A stretch of DNA of 64,000 nucleotides. It comes from Vombatus ursinus. Lineage: Eukaryota > Chordata > Mammalia > Diprotodontia > Vombatidae. The translations under genes and the position numbers were made by a program. This document shows positions 34,365 to 45,269 of the stretch, one piece after another. The number at the start of each line of letters is the position of its first letter. Within the stretch, counting starts at the first letter, position 1. Location: positions 597,798-661,797 of the forward strand of contig NW_020953952.1 in NCBI RefSeq assembly GCF_900497805.2, written 5' to 3'. The notes beneath the pieces were generated by a model. It saw only the letters and a list, made by a program, of their open reading frames with translations. It did no database searches and was not told the origin of the DNA.

Positions 34365-35810
34365 GTATCTCTCTGTCTCTCTCTCTCCTATGTAAAATTC
34401 AATGAGCAGATCTAGAATGAGTTATAAAGTTATTTATATATAGATATATAGACACACATGTAGCTCATTTTGCCTAACTCAGTTTCCCTATGTCTACCTG
34501 TCTCTGTCTCTGTATGCACAAACATGCAGAGATATACATATACATATAATACATAAATATATATTCATATACATATTTCAAATATTAAGGTCTGTAGATT
34601 CCCAAATGACTAAAGTTTTATTACTCCAGCTTTAACATACACACACACACACACACACACACTTGCAGAATGTTAGTATCTTAGAATTTGAGGGAACTTC
34701 ACAGCCTATCTAGTCAAATTCATACCTACGAGAAATATCCAGTACAACATGCCCAACAAGTGACTTTTCTAGCTTCTGTTTCCATCCAGGGAAACTAAAG
34801 CCACTACCGTCAGCACCAGCCCATTCCCCTTTGGGAGTGGAGAAAATGTTAGCAAGATTTCCCTTAATAGACTAAATATGCCTCTTCAAACTCAACCTAT
34901 ATCCTCCTGTATTCTAAGAAAGAAATGTTTGCTGTCTTCAGAACCAAGGAACCAGGAGGATGTGGCTGTCATGGAAATCACTATGAGGACAGAATGTAGT
35001 ATTAAGTGATCTCTAAGATCCCTTCCAGATAAAGCATCTTAAATCTACAGGGTGACAAAGCACTAAATAAATCATTTTTGAATGAATTAATTTCATTGTA
35101 GAGAATGAAAGGAAGAAAGTTAAGTCTGATACTGGATTTCTAAGCAAGAACTTTTAAACCTACCTGTGCGAGAAGAATGATATTTTCAATAACTTCACAC
35201 AAGTAATGTATAAGTGATAAATAAGGGATTTGGAAGTATATATAAATGAGGAATGAGGAGGGGCCTGCTGAAGACTTCTCCCTGAAGCATTTCTCTAGGA
35301 CATCTAGGAAATGCAATTAAGTTATCTCTTCTGGAGTCATCCTGGGGGATCCTTTGTTTTTTTTTTTTTAATGAGATATTTAAAGTATTTTAGGTCCTCC
35401 CCCCACCGTTCAAATAGTTATTAGTGTGTATGTGTGCTGGGAGTGTACATGGGGCTGGCATTATTTTATTTAAGGAAAATATGCTTTTGGTTTACCTTAG
35501 ATAATTATAAAAGAGAGAATGTCAGAACTGGGTAGGCCCTTGGGACTGGATGGAACATTAAATCATAGAATGTAAGAGCTTAAAAGGACTTTTGAACTGA
35601 AAAAAAAATCAGAGATGAGAGGGACCCTAGGCAGTTGTGATTAGTGGGGAAAAAAACAAAAACTGACTAGAGCCAGCTAAAGTTAGTTTGAAGCTAGATT
35701 CTGCCTCTTACTGGTGTGTACCATTGTTCTGGTACTTCACTTCTCCACCCTCAATTTCCCCAATTGCAAAATGAGCAGATTTCTAAAGTGTATTCAAGCT
35801 CTGATTCCAT
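34225..35810 (+). repeat. Inverted duplication, arm A
   Basis: The reverse complement of this stretch recurs at 60,729-64,000. Matching landmarks: CTCCACCATGACCTCCAGTT (34,268) with the inverse near 63,945; GCAGAATGTTAGTATCTTAG (34,665) near 63,515; TTCAATAACTTCACACAAGT (35,188) near 61,585; ATTTAAGGAAAATATGCTTT (35,468) near 61,280; TCCACCCTCAATTTCCCC (35,744) near 60,785. Identity varies from about 85% to above 95% by eye. Within it are a CT-rich patch (34,325-34,390) and a (CA)n at 34,635-34,662. No gene. Confidence 0.88.
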
Positions 35811-37404
35811 GAGCTTATGAATATATAAAACATGTATTTTCACAAAATGAGATGTTTCTCAGTCCTTTTGACCTAGAGTCAATGTTCCTTACAATCCCAT
35901 CTTCTGCTTTTAACAGTAAATGTCATTAATGAAATCCCTTCTCACTTCCATCCAGTAACTGAATAAGCCCATTTATCCATGTGACTGCCTCCCACAGGAC
36001 CACAAAATTCCTACCTGTACCCCTCACTGACTGGCCAAAAACATGACTACCTTAGTTTAAGATCAAGAGTCATAGCCAAACTGCCACCTTCCTGGGTTCA
36101 TGGAGGAAGGGGATTTGACAAAAGAGAAGAATTCACTGAAAATGATATCTCTCTGGTGACTCCAAAAAAAGAAATGGGGAGATGAAGGAAAGCTTACTTT
36201 AGATGAATTCTTATAACCTGCTACCTGAGTTATGGAAGGTAATAATTGGGAAGGGTGTGAGTGGGGAAATTTGAAATAATGCTATCATGCCCATAGTTTA
36301 AAAAATCATTTTCAGGTCACAGTATGTGAGCCTTGAAGGAATACAATAAAGATAATAAGCCACAGAGATGAGTAGAGAATGCATGTCAAGGATAGTAGAA
36401 AGCTTGGCCTCAGTTTCCTCATCTGCACAGGGATGGTTCAATTTTGTAGCCTCTAAAGAGCTTTGCAACTTCAAATCCAGGATCTTTGAAGATGACAGGT
36501 TGAGTGAGATGGGGTAGAGACTTGTTATGTTTATGGAACAAGTGAGAGTCTTGTTTGACTGAAGATAAGTGCACTAAATTACCCTTTGAAAAACCAGTGA
36601 GGGCCTGTACTCTCCTTTTGGAACTTCCTTCAGGCTACCTTCCACGACCTTTGTTCCAAGTCAGTGCTGCCTTGGATGTCGATTGTATGCTAAAATACCT
36701 TGGACATGAATCTTTGTGTTAGGGAAGGGAAGGAGCCCAGAGTTTGAGATAGTTGTAATGAGTTACAGAGTAGGAATTCAGCTTTCCTATGGGACATCTA
36801 ACTTAGGAAAGAGCCCTGAAGTGTATATACAGCATTTTCAGAGGAGACCCATAAGATAGGAGTTAACTATTCTGCACAAATTCATGGATGGCCAGCACTT
36901 CACTACCGGAGGGCTTCACTGTTCATAGTGTGTACTGAGCTCTCAAGGGGTTTATGTCTCAGGGGCTTTCCATAGCAGACAAGTCCTCTCACCTCCTTTA
37001 ACCATGATAAACTGATTCAATTTTCTTTCTCCTATGTTCCTATAAAGGGAAGATTAATGGAAGAAACGAATGTCAAGCCATCTGGTTTTTGATTTTTTTT
37101 TAATAATTTCAACTGCAATAACAGTAAATATATCTGTGGTGTGATGACTATGATACATTATTCCCTAGAAGTGATATGTTCTAGAATTGAAACTCTCTCA
37201 TTAGTTATTTATTTATTTTTTCCCAAATGGATCTATAAATGTGCTTTATATTGCAAACTAGGTTGGGTTAGGGGGCCTCTTAAGTTGCTTCCAGTTATAG
37301 GAAAATATGAAATTCTTTTCATTTAAAAATTCAGGGACTCTCCTCTTGCTAAATGCACCCTGATAGTTTTCTTTAAAAATCTCTTCATGAAAATGAAAAT
37401 ACAT
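35811..37404. other. Intergenic, no gene seen
   Basis: Unique-looking sequence with a MIR-like scrap at about 36,405-36,490 (GCCTCAGTTTCCTCATCTGC). Confidence 0.45.
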
Positions 37405-37422
37405 CCTTGAGTCTATTGCTGT

Positions 37423-37473
<51 letters not shown>

Positions 37474-37715
37474 TATAATATACATATACACACGTATATA
37501 TGTATATACATGTATGTATGCATACATGTATATATGTATGTGTATATGTATATATGCATGTATATATGCACATATGTATATGTGCATATATGTGTGCATG
37601 CACACACATGTATATGTGTATATATGTGTGTTTGTGCACATCTATGTGAGTATATACACATATATAGCTGCAATATATACATGCATGCACACATGCCTAT
37701 GTATACATATATAGT
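37405..37715. repeat. Complex TA/CA/TG array
   Basis: (TA)n then (CA)n then mixed TATG/CATG/CACA units for about 300 bases. Several long Tyr/Ile/His/Thr/Cys-rich frames on both strands come entirely from it and are not genes. Confidence 0.95.
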
Positions 37716-38824
37716 CTCCCTTTTCTTGATTTTGAAGACATATCACCATGGGATGTTTGATTCCTGGTAATTGTCTTCTTGTAGAATCACAGAACACAAA
37801 ATGTTCAAACTGGAGAAGACCAGAAAAATCACAGAATCCAATTGAAGTCTGGAATCAATAAGTGGCCATTATTTTCTTAACACCTTTGATGCTTTCCAAT
37901 CTGGCTAGCTCCTACCAGGAATTACCATCCCACTGTTAAAAACTAATTATAGAATAAGTCAATGACAGTAGATAGCAAATGGACACACAGACACAAAAAA
38001 CAAAACAAAACAAAAAGAGTGTGTGTGTGTATCTTTACATTTATATCTGAAAAATTTTATTTCCAATAGATTTACAAACACAAAGGATATCAGTGATTCA
38101 GTTAGTTCCCTATTCAATTCAAATCAATTCAATGAGTATTAAGTCCCTATTATAATTTGAAATATTACAGAGTTACCTGGAGCATTGAGAGACTAACTAC
38201 CATTCTTAGAGTTGCAGAGACAGCAGGTAACAAAGGCAAGACGTGAAGCCAGCGCTTTCTGACTCCAAGGCTCGCTTGCTATCTGCTATGCTACATTGCC
38301 TCTTAGAAAAAATACAGTTACGGGGTTGGGAATCACCACTGGGAAAATCAAGAAAGGCCTTCGGAAGGATACTGTTAGGTGGAATGATGAAAAGAAAATA
38401 ATTTAAAATTTCAGAATATCATTGGGAGTCACAGATTGCCTACTAAAAGGGAATATCAGTAGAGTCAATTGCACAGTACCCATTGAGATCACCAGGGCTA
38501 AGGCATTGACTATAGAAAGGCTATATATGCATTGGTGATAAAAAGAGGAGGCACATCATTATCATTCCACGACACACCCACACAAAGCCCTAGAGAATTC
38601 TCTTTATATTTGCTTTCAACCAAATGTCTTTGCCCCCTTTTCTATTTTCTCCCTGATACTATATGGGATTGCTGAGAGGTTAGAAGTAAAATGGTATTTT
38701 GTAGATGCCAAAATATTTTCCATAGATCAGGATCAATTAATTAATTAATCAAATAGTTTATAAGTCTTGATTATGTGCTAGTGAGAATGAATGAAATAAT
38801 CTCTGTTTGCGAGGAGGTCGTGTT
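37716..38824. other. Intergenic with SINE scraps
   Basis: A MIR end may lie at about 38,200-38,305. An AATTAATT patch is near 38,735. No gene. Confidence 0.4.
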
Positions 38825-39010
38825 TTAGTGTATATATATATACATATACATATATATACACACATACACACACACACACATACATATAAATACACATATA
38901 TACATATATACACATATATACTCTATATACACATACACAAATATGTACACATACACATATACATTGTACATGTGTACAAACATGTATACACATGTGTACA
39001 TACGCACAAA
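38825..39010. repeat. TA/CA dinucleotide-rich array
   Basis: TATATACATA, CACACACA and TACACATA units. The 152-residue plus frame at 38,807-39,265 is mostly this repeat. Confidence 0.9.
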
Positions 39011-39535
39011 AATATACAGAATCACAACAGATCTTTAGATCTAGAAGAGGCCTTACTCATTATTTTGTACAACTTCCTCATTCCACAGATGACAAAATTG
39101 AGGCTCCCCCAGAGAAAGTTGCTTGACTCGGGTCACAGAAGTGTCAGGATTAGACTTCTAAGCTTGGTCCATAAATGCACTGATATTTTCATTCTACCAC
39201 ACTATTACCGTCTTATATTATATCAGAATAATTTGTTGCTCTGGTGGCATTGTTCCATAATTTAAATATCTATGAGTAAGGTCACATTGAAATTTTTGCA
39301 TACATTAACATTTCATATCTTAAGTCTCTGCTGGATGTGAAATCATACAGTTCAAGATGAAAAAAAGATGCCTTGTAGATGGCAATGTCCTGTATATACT
39401 ACACTTCATAGATAACATGGTACTGATCATATCAATGCCCCAAAGATGTCAAGACCTCAATTACTTTAAAGAGTTTGACTTTGAGTGTATGTGTGGATGT
39501 GTGTGTGTGTGTGTGTGTGTGTGTTATAATATACA
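39011..39535. other. Intergenic with MIR scrap and (TG)n
   Basis: A MIR-like piece lies at about 39,030-39,200 (CCACAGATGACAAAATTGAGG) and a (TG)n at 39,490-39,523. No gene. Confidence 0.45.
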
Positions 39536-40835
39536 CAGGCATACCTTGGAGATATTATAGGTTCAGTTCCAGACCATAACAACAAATATTACAATAAATC
39601 AAGTTGCACAACTTTTTTGGTTTTCCAATGCACATAAAATCATGCTTATACTTCTGTACTCTGTTAAGTGTGTAACAGTATTATGTCTACAAATGTACAT
39701 ACCTTAATTTAAAATAATTTATTGCTAAAAATGCTAAACATCATCTGAGCCTTCAGCAAATAGTAATCTTTTTGATGATGAAGAGTCTTGCTTCAATGAT
39801 GCTGGCTACTGACTGAGCAGTATAGTGGTTACTGAAGGCTGAGATGGCTGTGTCAATTTCCTAAAATAAGACAACAATGAAATTTGTCTCATTGGTCGAC
39901 TCTTCCTTTCATGAAAGATTTTTCTGTAGCATGCAGTAATGTTTGATAGCATTTTACACACAATAGAACTTCTTTCAAAATGGGAGTCAAGCCCCTTAAA
40001 CCCTGCTGGTGCTTTATCAACTAAGTTTATGTAATATTCTTCAATATTGTTGTGTCTCAGGGAATATGGAGGCCAGAAGAGAAGGAGAAAGATGGGGGAA
40101 CAGTCAGTTGGTGGAGCAGTCAGAACACAAACAACATTTACCCATTAAGTTTGCTATCTTATATGGCAGTGGTTTGTGGTGCCCCAACCAATTACAATAT
40201 AACAGTGACATGGCTGCTGCAGTGGTGAGCATGAGACCAGTTCAATACTCTTACCCCGGAGGCGCATTGAGGAGGTGGGAGACAGCAAGATGGCAGAAGC
40301 TCTGTTTATTAAGTGCTAGTAGCTTTCTTTTATATCCCTAGCAACACCTGATCAAAGCATGATCTCCACGTGATAGCCAATCACCAAGTCTGCTGAACAC
40401 CTGCAGCCCTCGTATCAGGGGTATGAGTAGGACTTTTCTCCCAATGAGAGGAGAGCCGAGCCAACCATGGGAGCTGCGTGTCAGCAAAGGAGAGGTCTTG
40501 TGAGACTTCCTTGTTTTTGCCACACAACAGGTTGTGACCCTCAGCTTCTGCTGAGAGAAGCTAGAACTCCCATGAGAAAATTACCCTAACGTAACAGCAA
40601 GGATCACTGATGACAGACCACCATAACAGATAAAATAACAATGAAAAATATTGAAATATTGCTAGAATTTCCAAAATGTGACATACAGACAAGATATGAG
40701 CAAATGCTAAGGGAAAATGATGAGGATAGACTTATTTGACATAGTGTTGACATAAATCTTCAGTTTGTAAACAAATAAAAACACAATATATGCAAAGCAC
40801 AATAAAGCAAAGCACAATAAAATGAGATATGTCTA
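39536..40835. mobile_element. Tigger-type DNA transposon, internally deleted
   Basis: The left terminus CAGGCATACCTTGGAGATAT and TTCAGTTCCAGACCATAACA match the Tigger1 end. The right terminus AATAAAGCAAAGCACAATAA, ending near GAGATATGTCTA, is its inverted partner. Between them are known Tigger1 segments (ATCATCTGAGCCTTCAGC, AAAATAAGACAACAATGAAA, TTTGATAGCATTTTACACAC, TTATCAACTAAGTTTATGTA). Then comes a jump near 40,038 to CAATATTGTTGTGTCTCAGG. The transposase middle is missing, so it is a non-autonomous deletion derivative. A solo LTR sits inside at 40,206-40,591. Confidence 0.88.
40206..40591 (-). mobile_element. Solo LTR of an endogenous retrovirus (fossil)
   Basis: A 386-bp insertion in Tigger flanked by the direct repeat TAACAG (40,200-40,205 and 40,592-40,597). 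On the minus strand it has LTR parts in the right order: a U3-like region, a TATA box (GATATAAAAG), a poly(A) signal (TTAATAAACAG) and a short R/U5-like end. A six-base target duplication fits class II (ERVK-like) elements, but the family is not certain. No internal viral genes are present. It is younger than the host Tigger. Confidence 0.75.
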
Positions 40836-41190
40836 TATCCATATTTATATGTATGTGTATATATACAATATTATTCATAGTGAATATATTATGTATAAAA
40901 TTATATAGTGTACAATATATCATATATACTATATATTATATATACATTATATTGTACTTGTTATATACATATACACTTACATTATAGTGTGTGTACATAT
41001 AGTGTGTGTAGACACACAATTATACATATATGTCTGTGTCTGTATGTGTGTATATTTACACATCATACATTTTATGTACATATTCATACACACACATTCT
41101 AAATGCCAAAAAGATTGTTTGTATACACACATAGAAAAACACATATATGCACATATATTATATACACACATGTATATGTGTATATGTGTG
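40836..41190. repeat. TA/CA/TG-rich low-complexity region
   Basis: Alternating TATA, TGTG and CACA blocks follow the Tigger right end. Tyr/Ile/Cys/His-rich frames on both strands are by-products. Confidence 0.8.
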
Positions 41191-41848
41191 TAAGCTCATG
41201 AAAAGGAGGTTTTGTGCACGCTCAAATCTGCTAAGATGCAGGCACACAGATGAGGGATGCCAGGCCTTCTGTATCTTGGTCCTAGGAGACAGGAGTCCTG
41301 TACTCTTCTATGTCAGTGCCTCACTTCCATCGTAAGGCAGCTGGACATGGGCCAAACCTGTGCTACTTTGGAAAACATTATAAACAAGGAAACGCCTTGG
41401 GATTATAGCATAAAAGGATATTATCAAAGACATGTTTTTTACTGAAAAAGAAAAAGAGTGGCTTACCTGGCAGGAAAGAAACATAATTCATGAGGAGCCT
41501 ATATCCTTCACTGGTATTCTTGAGCTATTAAGAGAAACTAAGGAATGCTTCCCCTCCTTCAGCCCCTGTATGTTGAATGCACCCACTGAGAGAAATGTAT
41601 ACAAAGATGTGGATAAGCATTGAACAGGACTGGAAAATGCATGGGTAGCAATGTGCATTACCTGAGAGAATAACAAATCAATGGTAGCAGATCCTTTGGA
41701 GAACAGGAGAATATTTTGTATTATTTACATAATACTAATGTATTGAGATTATTGATGTCATCAATTTATAGTAAACTTATAGGTTAAGTATTCATGAATC
41801 AGTTTATCTTACAACAAAACTGGTTTAGTAAAATGTTTTCTCCTCCCC
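41191..41848. other. Intergenic, nothing recognised
   Basis: Several overlapping frames of about 60 codons on both strands at 41,257-41,676, with no domain and no strand preference. I do not call a gene. Confidence 0.4.
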
Positions 41849-41860
41849 GGACTATTTTCT

Positions 41861-43022
41861 TTTTTTTTTATTTTTATTTTTTTATTAATTTATTTTGATT
41901 TGTCAATAATCACTTCCATATGCTTTTGAGTTTAAAATTTTTCTCCCCTTTCCTCCCCACCACCCTGCCCAAAATGGCGCACAATCTGATATAGGCTATA
42001 CATTTACAAACATATTAAACATATTTTCACATTAGTGATGTTGTAAGTAAAAATTAAAATCAATAGGAGGAACCATCAGAAAGGGGAAACAAAACCCAAC
42101 AGAAGAGGAAAAGAATAGCAATGCAAATTCCATGGTTCTTTCTTTGGATGTGGATAGCATTTTCCATCACAAAGCCTCTGGATATGTCTTAGATCCTTGT
42201 ATTGCCAGAAAAGGTTAAGTTTATCAATATTAGTCATCACACAATGTGGCTGTTATTGTGTACAATGTTCTCTTGGTCCTGCTCACTTCACTCAGCATCA
42301 GATCATCCAAGTCTTTCCAGGTTTTTCTGAAGTCAGCCTGTTCATCATTTCTTATAGCACAGTATTCCATTACATTCATATACAACAACTTGCTGAGCCA
42401 CTGCCCAGTTGATGGGCATCATCTCAATTTCCAATTCTTTGCCATCACAAAGAGAGCTGCTATGAATATTTTTGTACATGTAGGTCCTTTTCCCATTTGT
42501 GTGATCTCTTTGGATAGCCCTATGTTGCCCAATGAAATGTAAAGCGGGGGAAACACAGGGATTCACACATTTTCATAATGGGGTTTCATAAGTACAGTTG
42601 GAATGGAACAAGTTAGAAAACAGAAGTCTTCCTTCCCACAACATTTGGTTATTTTGCAGTAGAATTCATTTAAATAGCCCTAGAAGTGCTATTGCTAGCT
42701 ATACCCTTTGATATGCCCATTTTTATAGACCTTTGGGCATAGTTCCAAATTGCTCTCCAAAATGGATGGATCATTTCACAACTCCACCAACAATGCATTC
42801 ATGTTCCAATTTTCCCACATCTTCTCCAAGATTTATCATTTTCTTGTTTTGTCATGTTGGCCATTCTGATAGGTGTGATGTGGTACCTCAGAGTTGTTTT
42901 GATTTGCATTTCTCTAATCAATAGTGATTTAGAGCATTTTTTTCATATGTCTATAGATGGCTTTAATTTCTTCATCTAAGAACTGTCTGTTCATATCCTT
43001 TGACCATTTATCAATTGGGCCT
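41861..43022 (-). mobile_element. 5'-truncated L1 LINE with target-site duplication
   Basis: Inverted L1 3' end: T-run (poly-A) at 41,861-41,885, 3' UTR to about 42,130, then the ORF2 C-terminal end up to 43,022. A perfect GGACTATTTTCT flanks it (41,849-41,860 and 43,023-43,034), so this is a simple insertion. The right (5') end stops in ORF2 near CCATTTATCAATTGGGC. It is interrupted by a foreign 151-bp piece at 42,524-42,674. Confidence 0.92.
42524..42674 (+). repeat. 151-bp copied segment inserted in L1
   Basis: Starts GTTGCCCAATGAAATGTAAA and ends AGAATTCATTTAAA. It matches 43,863-44,013 in the same orientation with 4 mismatches and no gaps by hand count. It lies inside L1 sequence and is flanked by ATAGCCCTA on both sides (42,514-42,522 and 42,674-42,682), the second overlapping its last base. 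There is no poly-A at either end. Confidence 0.93.
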
Positions 43023-43264
43023 GGACTATTTTCTAAAAAGCTTAGATCCCAGGTAGAACACAATATATTTTTTAAAGAATAGAAAATGTGGTTTTTAAAT
43101 GCTGTTTCTTTCCTGACACTTATTTATGAAGAAGTTATGGATTACGGCTCTGTCTCATCACTCATCTTGGCTCTCTGATGCCATCCAATTAGAAATTAAA
43201 TGTGCTTTAGAATCCAAGTATGAGGAGGATTTCAGAGCTGTTATCTTCTGATCTGCTGCAATAG

Positions 43265-43505
43265 AAAAGCAGGAAGATGTAGTAAAGAGCAGAGTGAGAA
43301 TTGTCTGGGGGTCAAATATCTTTGCCTCAGTGTCAGTTCAGTCACTTCTTAGCTGCATGACCATGGGCAGTTGTCCTTGCCAATCTCAGCTTTCTGTTCC
43401 ACACCTATAAAATGAGGCAATGATATTTACTTTACCCACCTCAGGGGCTTCTGGTGAGGAAAGTACCATATAAGCTTTAAAGAGCTAGGTAAATTTAAGT
43501 GACTG
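43265..43505 (+). repeat. MIR/THER-type SINE
   Basis: TTGCCTCAGTGTCAGTTCAG, TAGCTGCATGACCATGGGCA, CCTATAAAATGAGGCAATGA and GCTTCTGGTGAGGAAAGTAC, in THER/MIR order. Confidence 0.65.
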
Positions 43506-43862
43506 CAGTAAAAATAGGGTAAGAATTATGATGGCAATAACAATGATAGAAATTATAACATATTTATGTAAAATGTTATCTATATAGTTAATTATTAGGT
43601 ATAACAATTTTACATATATATATCTTAGAAAACCTTTTACTATATAGTATGTGTTATTCAGATCATATTAAATAACATATTAAATATCGCATGGATGTCT
43701 AAACATGGTCAAGAATCTGACCCTTTGTATAACATTGTTCTTTGTGCAGGAAAATAAAATTTGAATGACCTCGTTTTGACTTATTGTGTCAATTCTGAAA
43801 GTAGAATCCAGGTTTACTGCAGATACTGCCTATTGAATTCTATAATAAGTCCTAATGGAGAA

Positions 43863-44013
43863 GTTGCCCAATGAAATGTAAAGCAGGGGAAACACAGGGA
43901 TTCACACATTTTCATAATGGGGTTTCATAAGAACAGTTGGAATGGAACAAGTTAGAAAACAGAAGTCTTCCTTCCCACAGCATTTGGTTATTTTGCAGTA
44001 GAAATCATTTAAA
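43863..44013 (+). repeat. Likely source of the 151-bp copied segment
   Basis: This sequence lies 153-303 bases past the stop codon of OR5M3 copy 2, in the gene's downstream flank or 3' UTR. Its partner is at 42,524-42,674. A short minus-strand frame across it (43,902-44,093) is not a gene. Confidence 0.85.
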
Positions 44014-44165
44014 AGTATTTGTTCAGTGATTTTCTTTTTAGCCCAGGTTGTAGTGCGAACTTTTACATTGTCAAAATGTCTATGAAGACTCAATACAACA
44101 TAATAGCGTTGATTTTTCCTGAATGTTAATGGCTTGTAAAAGTTGTGGAATGACAGGTTTTTCTC

Positions 44166-45098
44166 TCATTTTTTTAGACACATTCTGTTGATGACTTTGC
44201 CCATGGCCTCTTTCACATCCTTGTTCCTAAGGCTATAGATCATTGGGTTCAACATAGGGATAACAGTGGTGTAAAACACGGCCACCATTTTTCCTTGTCC
44301 TACAGACTCCTCTGTGGGGGTCCGGAGATACATGAAGAACAGTGTACCATAAAAGATGATGACAGCTGTCAAATGAGATCCACAGGTGGAAAAGGCCTTC
44401 CGCCTCCCTTCTGCAGATCGCATCCGAATGATGGCAATAAGAATGAATATATATGAGACAAAAATGACAGTCAGAGAGTATGAGAAATTAAGCCCAGCAA
44501 GTGTATGCATTGTGTATTCTTTAATATGAGTTCCAGCACAGGCCATTTTGATGAGTGGTGGATCAGCACAATAGAAGTGGTTGATCTCAATGTTTCCACA
44601 GAAGTACAAGCCATAGGTCCATAGAGTTGAGATCAGGCTAATAAAGAAACCATAGAGGTAAGGGAAAGAGATAAGTCCCACACGTACATTTCTTGTCATC
44701 TTGCTACCATAGAGCAAAGGATTTCCAATTGCCATGTAACGATCAAAGGCCATCACTGCCAGGATGAAGACTTCCACATGGACCAAGAAGATGAAGAAAA
44801 AACATTGTACTAAGCAACCTACGTAGGAAATTGTTTTAGTCTCAGATGACAAATTTTCCAACATCTTTGGAGTGACATTGGAGGAGAACCACACATCTGT
44901 GAAAGAGAGGTGGCTGAGGAAAAAGTACATGGGGCTGCTGAGTTGGGGACTGACTCGGATTAAAGTAATCATACCTATGTTACCAATGAGGGTGATAATG
45001 TAGACCAATAAGAAAACAATGAAGAAGAATACCTGTAATTCCCAACGACTGGTCAATCCCAAAAGAATGAATTCGGTCACATGAGTGAAATTGAGCAT
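44166..45098 (-). CDS. OR5M3: Olfactory receptor 5M3-like, copy 2 (intact)
   Basis: A 310-residue odorant GPCR, complete and the same length as copy 1. Landmarks: N3-F-T glycosylation site, GN at 39-40, PMYFFL at 56-61, [10 protein letters not shown] at 116-125, [14 protein letters not shown] at 171-184, KAFSTCGSH at 234-242 and NPMIYSLRN at 283-291. Differences from copy 1 cluster in TM1, at 135-155 (intracellular loop 2 into TM4, where ICIRL becomes VRVGL) and at 191-213 (extracellular loop 2 into TM5, [10 protein letters not shown] to [10 protein letters not shown]). TM5 and loop 2 are likely odorant-contact regions, so ligand range may differ; that is inference. The N-terminus [10 protein letters not shown] and Gly125 favour OR5M3 over OR5M8. 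The two copies sit about 14 kb apart on the same strand. Confidence 0.96.
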   Translation of the reverse strand: MLNFTHVTEFILLGLTSRWELQVFFFIVFLLVYIITLIGNIGMITLIRVSPQLSSPMYFFLSHLSFTDVWFSSNVTPKMLENLSSETKTISYVGCLVQCFFFIFLVHVEVFILAVMAFDRYMAIGNPLLYGSKMTRNVRVGLISFPYLYGFFISLISTLWTYGLYFCGNIEINHFYCADPPLIKMACAGTHIKEYTMHTLAGLNFSYSLTVIFVSYIFILIAIIRMRSAEGRRKAFSTCGSHLTAVIIFYGTLFFMYLRTPTEESVGQGKMVAVFYTTVIPMLNPMIYSLRNKDVKEAMGKVINRMCLKK

Positions 45099-45129
45099 TT
45101 TCTCAAATCAGTCCCAGAGGAAGATGAAT

Positions 45130-45170
45130 GAATCTGTGCTTCCCAACAAGATAAAGAGAAGTAATCAATG
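45130..45170 (-). promoter_or_regulatory. Candidate 3' splice site of OR5M3 copy 2, shifted
   Basis: On the minus strand TTCTCTTTATCTTGTTGGGAAG aligns with the copy 1 acceptor. The AG used there is GG here; the next AG is at 45,140-45,139, five bases further in. It may serve as the acceptor instead. Confidence 0.35.
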
Positions 45171-45269
45171 ACAATAAAGAAGCCATTAGTTGTACTCTCT
45201 AGTATCTTTTTTTCTAATACATTTTTTCTTATTGCACCTCCTATTGCTTTTTTTTCCTCCATTACTGCT

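Noticed and set aside
37258-37770. Five overlapping frames of 66-127 codons on both strands rich in Tyr, Ile, His and Cys
   Set aside because: They are translations of TA/CA/TG dinucleotide arrays; frames in several phases on both strands are a sign of simple repeats.
38778-39265. A 152-codon plus frame and minus-strand partners
   Set aside because: Mostly a dinucleotide array; the remainder is a MIR-like scrap.
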